From contig CP070706.1 in NCBI GenBank assembly GCA_020350085.1, forward strand, positions 3,480,886 to 3,488,337: a DNA stretch of 7,452 nucleotides, written 5' to 3'. Numbering within the stretch: position 1 is the stretch's first letter; each line of letters begins with the position of its first letter. Under the pieces are notes generated by a model, which did no database searches, was not told the origin of the DNA, and worked only from the letters and a program-made list of their open reading frames with translations. Positions 1 to 5,487 of this stretch are shown piece after piece. Source of the stretch: Acidobacteriota bacterium. GTDB taxonomy: Bacteria; Acidobacteriota; Polarisedimenticolia; J045. The translations under genes were made by a program, and so were the position numbers.

Positions 1-339
1 AATGACCGAGTCCCACTGCTCCTCGGTCATCTTCCAGATCACTCCATCCCACGTGATGCCGGCGTTGCAGACGAGGATGTCGAGCCGCCCGAAATTGTCC
101 ACCACGCGCTCGACCATCTGTACGGCATCCTGATAGCTCGAGACGTCGGCCTTCACCGCGAGCGCCTTTCGACCGAGCTGCCCGATCTCGTCCACGACGT
201 GCCTGGCTTCGGTGTCGTGGCGCCGATAGTTGACCGCGACGTGGGCGCCTTCGCGGGCCAGTTCGAGCGCAATGGCGCGGCCGATTCCCAGGCTCCCGCC
301 GGTGACGATCGCTCCCTTTCCTTGCAGTCCCAGATCCAT
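1..339 (-). CDS. Short-chain dehydrogenase/reductase (SDR), FabG-like, N-terminal part
   Basis: The first 113 residues of a classical SDR are visible; the C-terminal half, with the catalytic Tyr-x-x-x-Lys, lies beyond the left edge. The Rossmann nucleotide-binding motif TGGSLGIG is at residues 13-20, a basic NYRR at 37-40 after the second strand suggests NADPH rather than NADH, D65 of the ADV motif contacts the adenine ring in the family, and CNAG at 91-94 is the usual NNAG motif with Cys in the first place. Members reduce or oxidise a carbonyl or hydroxyl group in the cytoplasm; FabG-type ketoacyl-ACP reductases have this same N-terminal pattern, but substrate cannot be told from this half. 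The ATG at 339 is chosen because MDLGLQGKGAIVTGG is a typical SDR beginning and an in-frame TAA lies seven codons upstream. An in-frame GTG four codons earlier is the only alternative. The gene probably has its own promoter, because a terminator sits at 404-427. Confidence 0.93.
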   Translation of the reverse strand, partial: MDLGLQGKGAIVTGGSLGIGRAIALELAREGAHVAVNYRRHDTEARHVVDEIGQLGRKALAVKADVSSYQDAVQMVERVVDNFGRLDILVCNAGITWDGVIWKMTEEQWDSVI

Positions 340-390
340 CGCTCCGACCACCCTTTAGACTTTGCTCGTCATGAGTTAGCCCGGATGATT

Positions 391-403
391 CGATGATTCA
401 TCG
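391..403. promoter_or_regulatory. 13-bp palindrome upstream of the SDR gene (possible operator)
   Basis: CGATGATTCATCG is a perfect 6-bp inverted repeat around one central base. It overlaps a tandem repeat of GATGATTC (384-391 and 392-399). It lies about 50 bp upstream of the SDR start, just past the terminator at 404-427, which is where a promoter and operator for the SDR gene would be expected. I could not make out a convincing -35/-10 pair, so the regulatory role is inferred from position and symmetry only. Confidence 0.3.
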
Positions 404-427
404 AAGAAAAGCGCGCTCGGGCGCGCT
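404..427 (-). terminator. Intrinsic (Rho-independent) terminator, minus strand
   Basis: Read on the minus strand, AGCGCGC, loop CCGA, GCGCGCT forms a perfect 7-bp GC-rich stem (410-427) with a four-base loop, followed directly by TTTTCTT. This is the classical intrinsic terminator form. It would stop transcripts coming from the TlpA-like gene about 300 nt upstream, or from a small RNA in between, and would insulate the SDR gene. The plus strand has no matching T-run, so it works in one direction only. Confidence 0.68.
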
Positions 428-631
428 CCGGGTTGGCTCGCTTCACTGACAAGAGCGTCGCGCCGCGAGGCCGCGTGTGTCCCGGCGACAGCTCGGACGC
501 ATCGCCTTCAGAATGATCAGGGTTGAGCCGGTCTGTTGCAACCACCGCGAACGAAGCCCCCGGCAAGCCAGCAACGCGGCGCCGTCCAGCAGCTCGGCCG
601 GTGGCCGGCGCCGTACGCAGGGAATCCGTCG

Positions 632-643
632 TCTCGTACGAGA
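632..643. repeat. 12-bp perfect palindrome
   Basis: TCTCGTACGAGA is fully self-complementary with no spacer. It sits 4 bp outside the left arm of the inverted repeat at 648-701. It could be a protein-binding site or part of the same element. A 12-bp perfect palindrome can also occur by chance, so no function is assigned. Confidence 0.35.
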
Positions 644-647
644 GGGT

Positions 648-701
648 CTAGGAGCCTGCGCTGTAGAACGCTCGCAATCGTTCTACCGCACAGACTCCTA
701 G
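648..701. repeat. 54-bp imperfect inverted repeat (possible REP/MITE-like element)
   Basis: Two 23-nt arms (648-670 and 679-701) match at 20 of 23 positions when one is inverted, around an 8-nt centre (CTCGCAAT). The outer 7 bp (CTAGGAG) and inner 8 bp (GTAGAACG) of each arm are exact; the three mismatches lie between. Both ends carry CTAG, itself a palindrome. The right end is 22 nt from the stop codon of the TlpA-like gene, a usual place for REP-type elements. No T-run follows on either strand, so it is not a canonical terminator, though a transcript would fold into a long hairpin. A solitary mobile-element remnant (MITE-like, with CTAG as a possible target duplication) or a REP-like unit are both possible; copy number in the genome would decide. 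Confidence 0.6.
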
Positions 702-723
702 GCCGGATGATCCATGACGCGCT

Positions 724-1335
724 CTACGACGACGTCGCGCGCGAGGATGATCTCGCCGCCTGCGCCGACTCCTCGCGGAACAGTAGCTCGACGCGGCGCT
801 CGACAGCAGCTACACCGACCGTACCGCGAAAGATATCGACGACGGCCCCGTCGCGATCCACGAGCAGCATGTACGGGATGGCCGGCGGGCTGCCCCACGC
901 GCAATTGAGCTCTTCGCCGAAATCGTCGAGGACGATCGGATAGCCGATCCCGCGCCGCTCGACGATCGTTGGTCCGATGCGGCTCGCATTCCTGTCGGTC
1001 AGCAGGCCGACAATCGTGAAACCGCGGTCGGCGTAGCGATTGTGCAGCGCTTGCAGCCGCGGAATCGCCGCCATGCACGGGCCGCACCAGGTGGCCCAGA
1101 TATCGACCACGGCGATCTTGCCGTCGATCAGCTCGTGGATGTCGATCGGCTGATCGTCGAGCGAGCGCACGGTCAGCGCAGGCAGCACGTCTCCTGTGAC
1201 CAGATCGAGACTGCGTTGCGCGCACCGACTCGCCGGCAAGCCGCATCCGGGAATAAACGCCCAAGCGGCGACGAGAAGCAGCGCGCTGGCGACGGATGCC
1301 GCCGGACGCGGGTGGCTCGTTCTCGCTGGCATCAT
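724..1335 (-). CDS. TlpA-like thioredoxin-fold protein, probable lipoprotein
   Basis: A 203-residue membrane-anchored thiol-disulfide protein of the TlpA/ResA type. The N-terminus has arginines (R5, R10), a hydrophobic run (about 15-28) and IPGC at 28-31, resembling a lipobox with Cys31 as the lipidation site; Pro at -2 is unusual, so a plain signal peptide or anchor is possible. The thioredoxin domain fills about 45-185, with the active site WCGPC at 83-87 inside IWATWCGPCMAAIPRLQ, and a cis-proline at P154 before YMLLVDRDG. Related proteins reduce or exchange disulfides of partner proteins outside the cytoplasm, for example in cytochrome c maturation, but no cytochrome gene is here. The frame is open far upstream into the GT9 gene. 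ATG 1335 is preferred for its ribosome binding site and the signal sequence that follows; a second ATG is adjacent at 1332. It is the last gene of the minus-strand cluster, 112 bp after GT9. Confidence 0.88.
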   Translation of the reverse strand: MMPARTSHPRPAASVASALLLVAAWAFIPGCGLPASRCAQRSLDLVTGDVLPALTVRSLDDQPIDIHELIDGKIAVVDIWATWCGPCMAAIPRLQALHNRYADRGFTIVGLLTDRNASRIGPTIVERRGIGYPIVLDDFGEELNCAWGSPPAIPYMLLVDRDGAVVDIFRGTVGVAAVERRVELLFREESAQAARSSSRATSS

Positions 1336-1341
1336 GCTCGA

Positions 1342-1345
1342 CCTC
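1342..1345 (-). promoter_or_regulatory. Ribosome binding site fixing the TlpA-like start
   Basis: GAGG on the minus strand lies 6 nt before the tandem ATG ATG at 1335/1332. It selects this start over upstream in-frame starts that lie inside the GT9 gene. Confidence 0.6.
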
Positions 1346-1447
1346 GTGGTCAACGTGGATCGGCTCCGGTCGGCCTCCCGTCGGGCTCGCCCAGGGCTCG
1401 AATCGGCGGGGAGATTCTGCCCGTCGATCGGCCCCGGCGCACACGGA

Positions 1448-3040
1448 TCAAGCTGTGCTGGGGGCCGAAGCGGCCCGGGCCACCAAGGCTGTCGCACGGC
1501 CCGCTCGCTCGAAGAGAGAGGCGAGTTCATCGACCACGCGCTCGGGGCTCGCGGCGGGCAGGTGCTCGAGCGCCACGCGCAAGCACGCGCCGAGCGGGAT
1601 GGTGATGCGGTGTGCGACGAGAGCCTCGGCCAGCTGCTCGACGGATGCGGACGCGCTGCGAAGCGTCTCGACAGCGCGGCGCGGCTCGCCCGCAGCCAGC
1701 GCTTGCGCTGCTTTTCTTGCTTGGCCACCGCCGGTGGTCGCCAGATCGTGCGCCCGCGACGACGCCTCGGCGAGCCCTGGATCGCGGGCCAGGCAGCGAG
1801 CGAGGCACGCGCTAGCGAATGACTCGTCGGGGCGACGGCCCGCCACGCCCGCCAGCAAGGCGATCAGGGCACGACTGGCCGCCGTCTCGTCGTCGTCGGC
1901 CCCGTGGCCTTCGTACACCACGCCGTCGAGTCCGCAGCGGGGATCCGATTTCGCGCTGCGATAGACCTGACACGATCCGGCGTGCGGCGCTGCAGTGTAC
2001 GGCGCTCGGGGACCTGCAGGCCTCGACGGCGGCCGACCGGAGAGTCTCGCCATCGCGATCTCGCGGACGAGCTCCAGTGGGATCGCGGACATCGCCGCGT
2101 TGCCGACGGGCAGCGCCTGCACGGCCACATTCCCGGGCTCGCGCGGCCCGGTCTCCCACACGTGGGCCCGTCCCGCCATGAGCATCACCACCGGGCGCGC
2201 GAGCCAGCACGCGAGGTGTGTCGGTCCGGTGTCCGCGCCGACGACGAGCGCCGCCTGTTGCAACACGAGCACGAGCTGATCCGGCCCGAGCGCTCCGCAG
2301 AGGTTTTCAGCCGGGGCGCCCAGGAGGCGAGCGACCTGGGCGACCTGCTCGCCCCGTTCGTGTTCCGCGGGCCCTCCGGCCAGTCGGACCCGCCGGCCGG
2401 CCGCTCCCAGCGCCGCAGCCAGCTGGCCCCAGCGCTCGGCCGGCCAGAAGCGTCGCCGGTCGCCAGCACCCACGATCAGAACGACGTCGCCTCGTTCGTC
2501 TGTCGGCTCGGGAGTTGGTTCCGGTGGATCCGAGCGCGCGCCGCCGAGCGCCTGCTCGACGAGAAAACGCCGGACATCCGACATGTGCACTCGTCCGAAG
2601 GGGCGCGCATCGACGGCGGCGATCGGGTAGGCCGCCCAGAACTGCGGGTTCAGTCGCTCCGTCCCGCTGATGATCGGACCGACGACCCGTTGCTCGTCGT
2701 AGGCCGACGCCAGCGCCGCGCCCGCCGCATGCCAGGTCAGGTTGACGACGAACGCGGGACGCTCGCTTCCGAGTGAGTCGGCCAGCTTCTTGGCGGCAGG
2801 GGCGAGGTGCTGCTCGCGTGCCCCATGCGCGAGCGCATCGAGCAACGCGCTCAGGTGATCGGACGACGCCGCGACGGGCTCGACATCTGGCGGGACCAGC
2901 TTGGCCGCCCAGTCGTGGAGCGGCTGCTGAACGGCGAATCTCGTGCGAGCCGACTCGCCCGCGAGCAATTTGAGCGCCGGCAATGTCTGGACGAGATCAC
3001 CCAGGCGCTCGAGCTGGATCACGAGCCGCGTGTCGCTCAC
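1448..3040 (-). CDS. Glycosyltransferase family 9 (heptosyltransferase-like) with C-terminal helical extension
   Basis: A 530-residue cytoplasmic GT-B enzyme, well above the roughly 320-360 residues usual for GT9 heptosyltransferases. The N-terminal Rossmann half (about 1-180) opens with ERLGDLVQTLPAL; D15 matches the catalytic aspartate of E. coli WaaC (Asp13). An acidic/proline linker (DPPEPTPEPT, 171-180) leads to the nucleotide-sugar half (about 185-335), with GDRRRFWPAERW at 193-204 and the donor-binding motif GADTGPTHLA at 268-277. Family members transfer ADP-heptose to LPS core; donor and acceptor here are unknown. Residues 350-530 are extra: a segment with C357 and C369 (GSCQVYRSAKSDPRCGLDG), then alanine-rich helices that look TPR-like (for example around 443-475, QALAAGEPRRAVETL). 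ATG 3040 has GGGGG six nt upstream and gives the family's normal beginning. It follows the GT2 gene by 16 nt, so the two are translationally close and surely one operon. Confidence 0.88.
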   Translation of the reverse strand: MSDTRLVIQLERLGDLVQTLPALKLLAGESARTRFAVQQPLHDWAAKLVPPDVEPVAASSDHLSALLDALAHGAREQHLAPAAKKLADSLGSERPAFVVNLTWHAAGAALASAYDEQRVVGPIISGTERLNPQFWAAYPIAAVDARPFGRVHMSDVRRFLVEQALGGARSDPPEPTPEPTDERGDVVLIVGAGDRRRFWPAERWGQLAAALGAAGRRVRLAGGPAEHERGEQVAQVARLLGAPAENLCGALGPDQLVLVLQQAALVVGADTGPTHLACWLARPVVMLMAGRAHVWETGPREPGNVAVQALPVGNAAMSAIPLELVREIAMARLSGRPPSRPAGPRAPYTAAPHAGSCQVYRSAKSDPRCGLDGVVYEGHGADDDETAASRALIALLAGVAGRRPDESFASACLARCLARDPGLAEASSRAHDLATTGGGQARKAAQALAAGEPRRAVETLRSASASVEQLAEALVAHRITIPLGACLRVALEHLPAASPERVVDELASLFERAGRATALVARAASAPSTA

Positions 3041-3056
3041 GTTTCACCCCCGGTCT

Positions 3057-4124
3057 TCACCGGAGGAAGTCGCCGGCATGGTCGTGCACGCAGTGAAACA
3101 GCAGGCTGTCGTCGCCGAGGTGCTGAGCTCGGCTGGGAACCACGCAGGCCGCGTATCGGCCGGCGGCACGCAGCCTTGCGCACCAACCCCAGTCGGCGAG
3201 ATGGTCGAAGGGTCCGAGAGCGTCGAGATAGGTCTCGCGAGGCACCACGAGCTGGCAACCGCCGACAGTGGTTTTGATCCGCGCCGCCACGCCGTCGCAA
3301 TGGATCGTTCGCAAGGTGGGATGTGATGGCTCGGCGTGAAATGCCGTAATGACGCCGAGACGTCCTTCGCTGAGCTGCCGGTCCCGAAGCGCTCGGTACA
3401 GCGACTGCGTACACGACCACCAGTCCCGTGCGAGCGCCATGTCGGTATCGAGCAGGATCAGCGTCTCGAACCCAGCGAGCTCGCGCTCGACGTAGTCGAG
3501 CACGACGTTGTGATTGCCGGCCCAGCTTCTCGAGCTGAAGCCGCGGTTCACGAGCAGGTGCAGGCGGTGGGCGCCGCCGTCGAGCTGACGGAGGCGGTCG
3601 AGCACACCAGGATCGCGACTCGCGTCTTCGAACAGGACCAGGTCAGAGGCGGGAAGGTCCGAGGCGAGCAGGTCCGCCAGAGTGCGATCGAGGAGCTCGG
3701 GACGCTCGCAGCACAGCAGTGAGACCACGCGCCCGCTCGGTGACCCGTTGGGCGGCGCGCGGTCACACTCGATTTCGCTCACCGCCTCGCCGAGCTCGAA
3801 GATCTGCTGCGCGGCCCGCGTCTCGCCCTCCTGCACCAGGGCGTGCAGGGCTCGCTGCAGCTCCTCGACCAGATCCCGAACGGCCCAGGCCGACGGCCAG
3901 TTAGAGGGGTTCTCTCGCAGCTCGCTCGGCCGCAGCGCTCCGCGCTGGAAGCCGGGCCCGAGCAGACCGGTGCGCCGCAGGACCGTCGCGAGCCCGTCCG
4001 ACACGATGTGCCAGGCCGCCAGCCGCGGTGCGCCCCCGCTCAGGGCTCGGCCGGCGAGGGCCACGGCCCGACCGGCGTCCCCCTCGGCGAGCGCTCGCTC
4101 CGCGTTATCGATGAGCGGATGCAT
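3057..4124 (-). CDS. Family 2-type glycosyltransferase (GT-A fold) with N-terminal TPR-like helices
   Basis: A 355-residue protein in two parts. Residues 1-115 are helical with a TPR-like start (AERALAEGDAGRAVALAGRAL, about 8-28) and further amphipathic helices. Residues 132-355 form a GT-A domain: the nucleotide-binding strand GRVVSLLCCERPELLDRTLADL, an acidic DLVLFEDASRD (161-171), the metal/nucleotide-binding DTD of LLDTDMA (226-228), then GGCQLVVPRETYLDALGPFD (288-307) and DWGWCARLRAAG (311-322), the position of the family's ED/D-W acceptor and catalytic-base region. A nearby HLGDDS (335-340) ends the core. It likely transfers a sugar in the cytoplasm to a glycan or protein; substrate cannot be told. 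There are no membrane segments. ATG 4124 is preceded by GGGAG at 7-nt spacing. It sits 110 bp after the propeller gene and 16 bp before the GT9 gene. A TPR part at this end and at the C-end of GT9 suggests the two enzymes may work together. Confidence 0.83.
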   Translation of the reverse strand: MHPLIDNAERALAEGDAGRAVALAGRALSGGAPRLAAWHIVSDGLATVLRRTGLLGPGFQRGALRPSELRENPSNWPSAWAVRDLVEELQRALHALVQEGETRAAQQIFELGEAVSEIECDRAPPNGSPSGRVVSLLCCERPELLDRTLADLLASDLPASDLVLFEDASRDPGVLDRLRQLDGGAHRLHLLVNRGFSSRSWAGNHNVVLDYVERELAGFETLILLDTDMALARDWWSCTQSLYRALRDRQLSEGRLGVITAFHAEPSHPTLRTIHCDGVAARIKTTVGGCQLVVPRETYLDALGPFDHLADWGWCARLRAAGRYAACVVPSRAQHLGDDSLLFHCVHDHAGDFLR

Positions 4125-4234
4125 GAGAGCTCTCCCTCGTCCGGGTCAGCAACCTAGGGAAGGAACATAGGTCCCACGCCGGAGCAGGGTCGATCTCGGA
4201 TGGGTCCGAGGAGCAACGGACCGCCGGACTCGAG
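4125..4234 (-). promoter_or_regulatory. Intergenic gap before the glycosyltransferase pair: weak promoter and small hairpin
   Basis: The 110-bp gap between the propeller gene and the GT2 gene has two weak signals on the minus strand. TCGACC (4188-4193) and TATGTT (4164-4169) are 18 bp apart, each matching sigma-70 consensus at four of six positions, about 40 bp before the GT2 start. A 6-bp perfect stem (4203-4208 with 4217-4222, 8-nt loop) starts 12 nt after the propeller stop codon, but has no T-run. Together they hint that the two glycosyltransferase genes may have a promoter of their own; the evidence is thin. Confidence 0.25.
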
Positions 4235-5260
4235 TCAGGGCACCCAGAGCAGGTCGCCGATGCTCCCTTCGATCGCCAGCGAGCCGCCGAGGCTCAGACC
4301 GGGGGCCCGGCCTGAGGCCTCATCCAAACGGACGAGAACGAGCTCGCTCAGCTCGGGCAAGCTGACGGCTGCCGTTAGTCCATCGCCGCTGATCGCGACT
4401 CGCGCTGGAGGTGCCGACAGCTGCGCGCGCGCGGCGATCGAGCCGTCTTTGGGATTCACGGCCAGCATCTCGCGCGACTCGACGGCCGTCAGCAGCAGCC
4501 AGCGCCCGTCCGGCGTGAAAGCGAGATCGCCCAACGGTGAGTCGAGCTCGAAGACCTGCTGATCGAGCGTGGCGGTGCTCGCGCCCCGATTCAGACGCGC
4601 CACCCGTGCGTGCTGCATCGAACCGAGCCAGATCTCGTCCGATCCAGGCCGCGCCACGACGAGCTCGGGACTGGGGAAGACGTCCACGCGCGAGGCCCGC
4701 ATCTCGAGCGTGTCGATGACCGACACCAGCGGCGAGCCGCGCAGACCGACGACGATGAGAGGCGTGTCGCCGATGCGGGCGACTTCGGTAGGCCAACCCC
4801 AGGCGACCAGCACCGAGCCGGCCGGCTCGTCGTAAGCCGGTGCGTCGGCGCGATAGACGGCGCGGTGTGCCTGACCTGTGAACCACAGATGCCCCGCCCC
4901 GTCAAAAGCCATGGCGCGCGGTGCGCAGGCATCGCACACCTTTACCGTTCGTCGCGGTTCGAGCTTGTCGAGATCGATCTGCGTCAGCGTCGATCCGGGC
5001 TCGTCCCCTACGCCGCGATTGGCAACGAACAGCGTGTTGCCGCGCACGAGGAGGTAGCGAGGACCCGCACCGGTCCGCACCGAGGCCACGCGCTCGCCCG
5101 CCTGCGTGAAAACCGCGACAGTAGCCTCGTCGAGCAACGCGATCGCCAACCGCTGTTCGGCGGCCGAAGTCAGAACGCCGGAAGCAGCGAGCAGCATCGC
5201 GATGGGAAGCCAGCGTCTTCTTGATCCGATTCGAGGGCGATGATAGCCAAGTCTCAGCAT
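4235..5260 (-). CDS. Exported beta-propeller (YVTN/WD40-like) protein, unknown function
   Basis: A 341-residue protein. Residues 1-34 are a signal sequence: a basic n-region with SRRRWLP (13-19), close to the twin-arginine pattern S-R-R-x-F-L-K with Trp for Phe, a hydrophobic run IAMLLAASGVL (20-30), and a likely cleavage after SAA (32-34). The rest is repeated four-strand blades typical of YVTN/NHL/lactonase-type propellers: GPRYLLVRGNTLFVANRG (66-83), PRAMAFDGAGHLWFTG (114-129), ELVVARPGSDEIWLGS (199-214), GDLAFTPDGRWLLLTA (244-259), ARVAISGDGLTAAVSL (286-301). A CDAC motif (C109, C112) holds the only cysteines I see in the mature part and could form a disulfide. Such propellers usually bind partners or ligands; no catalytic residues are recognised. 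The frame is open 40 codons further upstream, but ATG 5260 has a strong ribosome binding site and starts the signal peptide. First gene of the minus-strand cluster, divergent from the plus-strand gene at 5488. Confidence 0.82.
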   Translation of the reverse strand: MLRLGYHRPRIGSRRRWLPIAMLLAASGVLTSAAEQRLAIALLDEATVAVFTQAGERVASVRTGAGPRYLLVRGNTLFVANRGVGDEPGSTLTQIDLDKLEPRRTVKVCDACAPRAMAFDGAGHLWFTGQAHRAVYRADAPAYDEPAGSVLVAWGWPTEVARIGDTPLIVVGLRGSPLVSVIDTLEMRASRVDVFPSPELVVARPGSDEIWLGSMQHARVARLNRGASTATLDQQVFELDSPLGDLAFTPDGRWLLLTAVESREMLAVNPKDGSIAARAQLSAPPARVAISGDGLTAAVSLPELSELVLVRLDEASGRAPGLSLGGSLAIEGSIGDLLWVP

Positions 5261-5268
5261 CCGAACGG

Positions 5269-5275
5269 CTCCTCC
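5269..5275 (-). promoter_or_regulatory. Strong ribosome binding site of the propeller gene
   Basis: GGAGGAG on the minus strand, 8 nt before ATG 5260. It is the best Shine-Dalgarno match in the window and rules out the longer reading that begins at 5380. Confidence 0.75.
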
Positions 5276-5442
5276 GTCTTCGCTTCCTGAAACGTCGCCA
5301 TTGTGGCCTGTGGCTCCGGCACAGACCAGCTCGACGCGAAGAATCGAGATCCAAGCGCGTCCGCAGCGATCCGATTTCAATTCGTTGCCATTGTTGGAGT
5401 TGCCACGGAAAACCTTGCCCGTACCTTGGCCGGCAACTGCGT

Positions 5443-5463
5443 GCCGTCGGACGCTCCGACGGC
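5443..5463 (+). promoter_or_regulatory. Perfect 9-bp hairpin in the leader of the orphan exported gene
   Basis: GCCGTCGGA, CGC, TCCGACGGC: a perfect 9-bp stem with a 3-base loop, 24 nt before the GTG at 5488. As DNA it is an operator-like dyad; as RNA it is a stable stem just above the ribosome binding site. There is no T-run, so it is not a terminator. Confidence 0.4.
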
Positions 5464-5487
5464 GGCCTTGATGGAGCCGAGCCCCTC

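Larger units (their letters stand above)
340..723. other. Gene-free stretch between the SDR gene and the TlpA-like gene
   Basis: I find no supportable protein gene here. The short open frames on both strands are Arg/Ser/Pro-rich, lack convincing ribosome binding sites and resemble no family I know. The stretch holds, from right to left as the minus strand is transcribed: the 54-bp inverted repeat at 648-701, a 12-bp perfect palindrome at 632-643, about 200 nt with no recognised content (428-631), the intrinsic terminator at 404-427, and the leader of the SDR gene with a short palindrome at 391-403. The unexplained 428-631 part could be the 3' untranslated end of the TlpA-like gene or a small RNA; neither is shown. 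Confidence 0.6.
5261..5487. promoter_or_regulatory. Divergent intergenic region with repeated GTTGCCA / CGTYGCCATTGT words
   Basis: This 227-bp region must hold the promoters of both the propeller gene (minus) and the orphan exported protein (plus). It contains a 12-mer present twice with one difference, CGTCGCCATTGT (5293-5304) and CGTTGCCATTGT (5383-5394). GTTGCCA is also present twice (5384-5390 and 5399-5405, 15 bp apart), with an inverted partner, AGTTGCC at 5398-5404 against GGCAACT at 5432-5438. Such spaced half-sites suggest a shared regulator. I could not identify convincing -35/-10 boxes on either strand, nor a regulator gene in the window. Confidence 0.42.

Noticed and set aside
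369..566. 65-residue minus-strand frame spanning the terminator and palindrome
   Set aside because: It reads straight through the intrinsic terminator, has no ribosome binding site I can see, and has no recognisable domain.
1358..1437. Repeated GATCGGCYCCGG word in the gap between the GT9 and TlpA-like genes
   Set aside because: An 11-of-12 match of GC-rich words within 112 bp is likely by chance at this composition; no dyad or promoter accompanies it.
698..1444. A 248-residue Arg-rich minus-strand open frame across the TlpA-like gene
   Set aside because: It is a frame-shifted shadow of the TlpA-like gene: it has no family features and lacks the WCGPC signature present in the other frame.
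724..1728. Long version of the TlpA-like protein (334 residues)
   Set aside because: The first 131 residues overlap the end of the GT9 gene and are low-complexity Arg/Ser/Pro; the ribosome binding site and signal sequence are at 1335.
1904..2776. A 290-residue plus-strand open frame opposite the GT9 gene
   Set aside because: Antisense shadow typical of GC-rich DNA; the opposite strand has clear GT9 motifs.
5261..5380. 40-residue N-terminal extension of the propeller protein
   Set aside because: GGAGGAG at 5269-5275 and the signal peptide starting at 5260 clearly mark the later start.
5400..5440. Sigma-54-like TGGC...TGC spacing in the divergent region
   Set aside because: The GG and GC elements are off the required spacing by one to three bases, and the rest of the consensus is missing.
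5221..5487. N-terminal 89-residue extension of the orphan exported protein
   Set aside because: It would overlap the propeller gene's start and ribosome binding site, is Arg/Ser-rich, and would bury the signal-peptide-like segment inside the protein.
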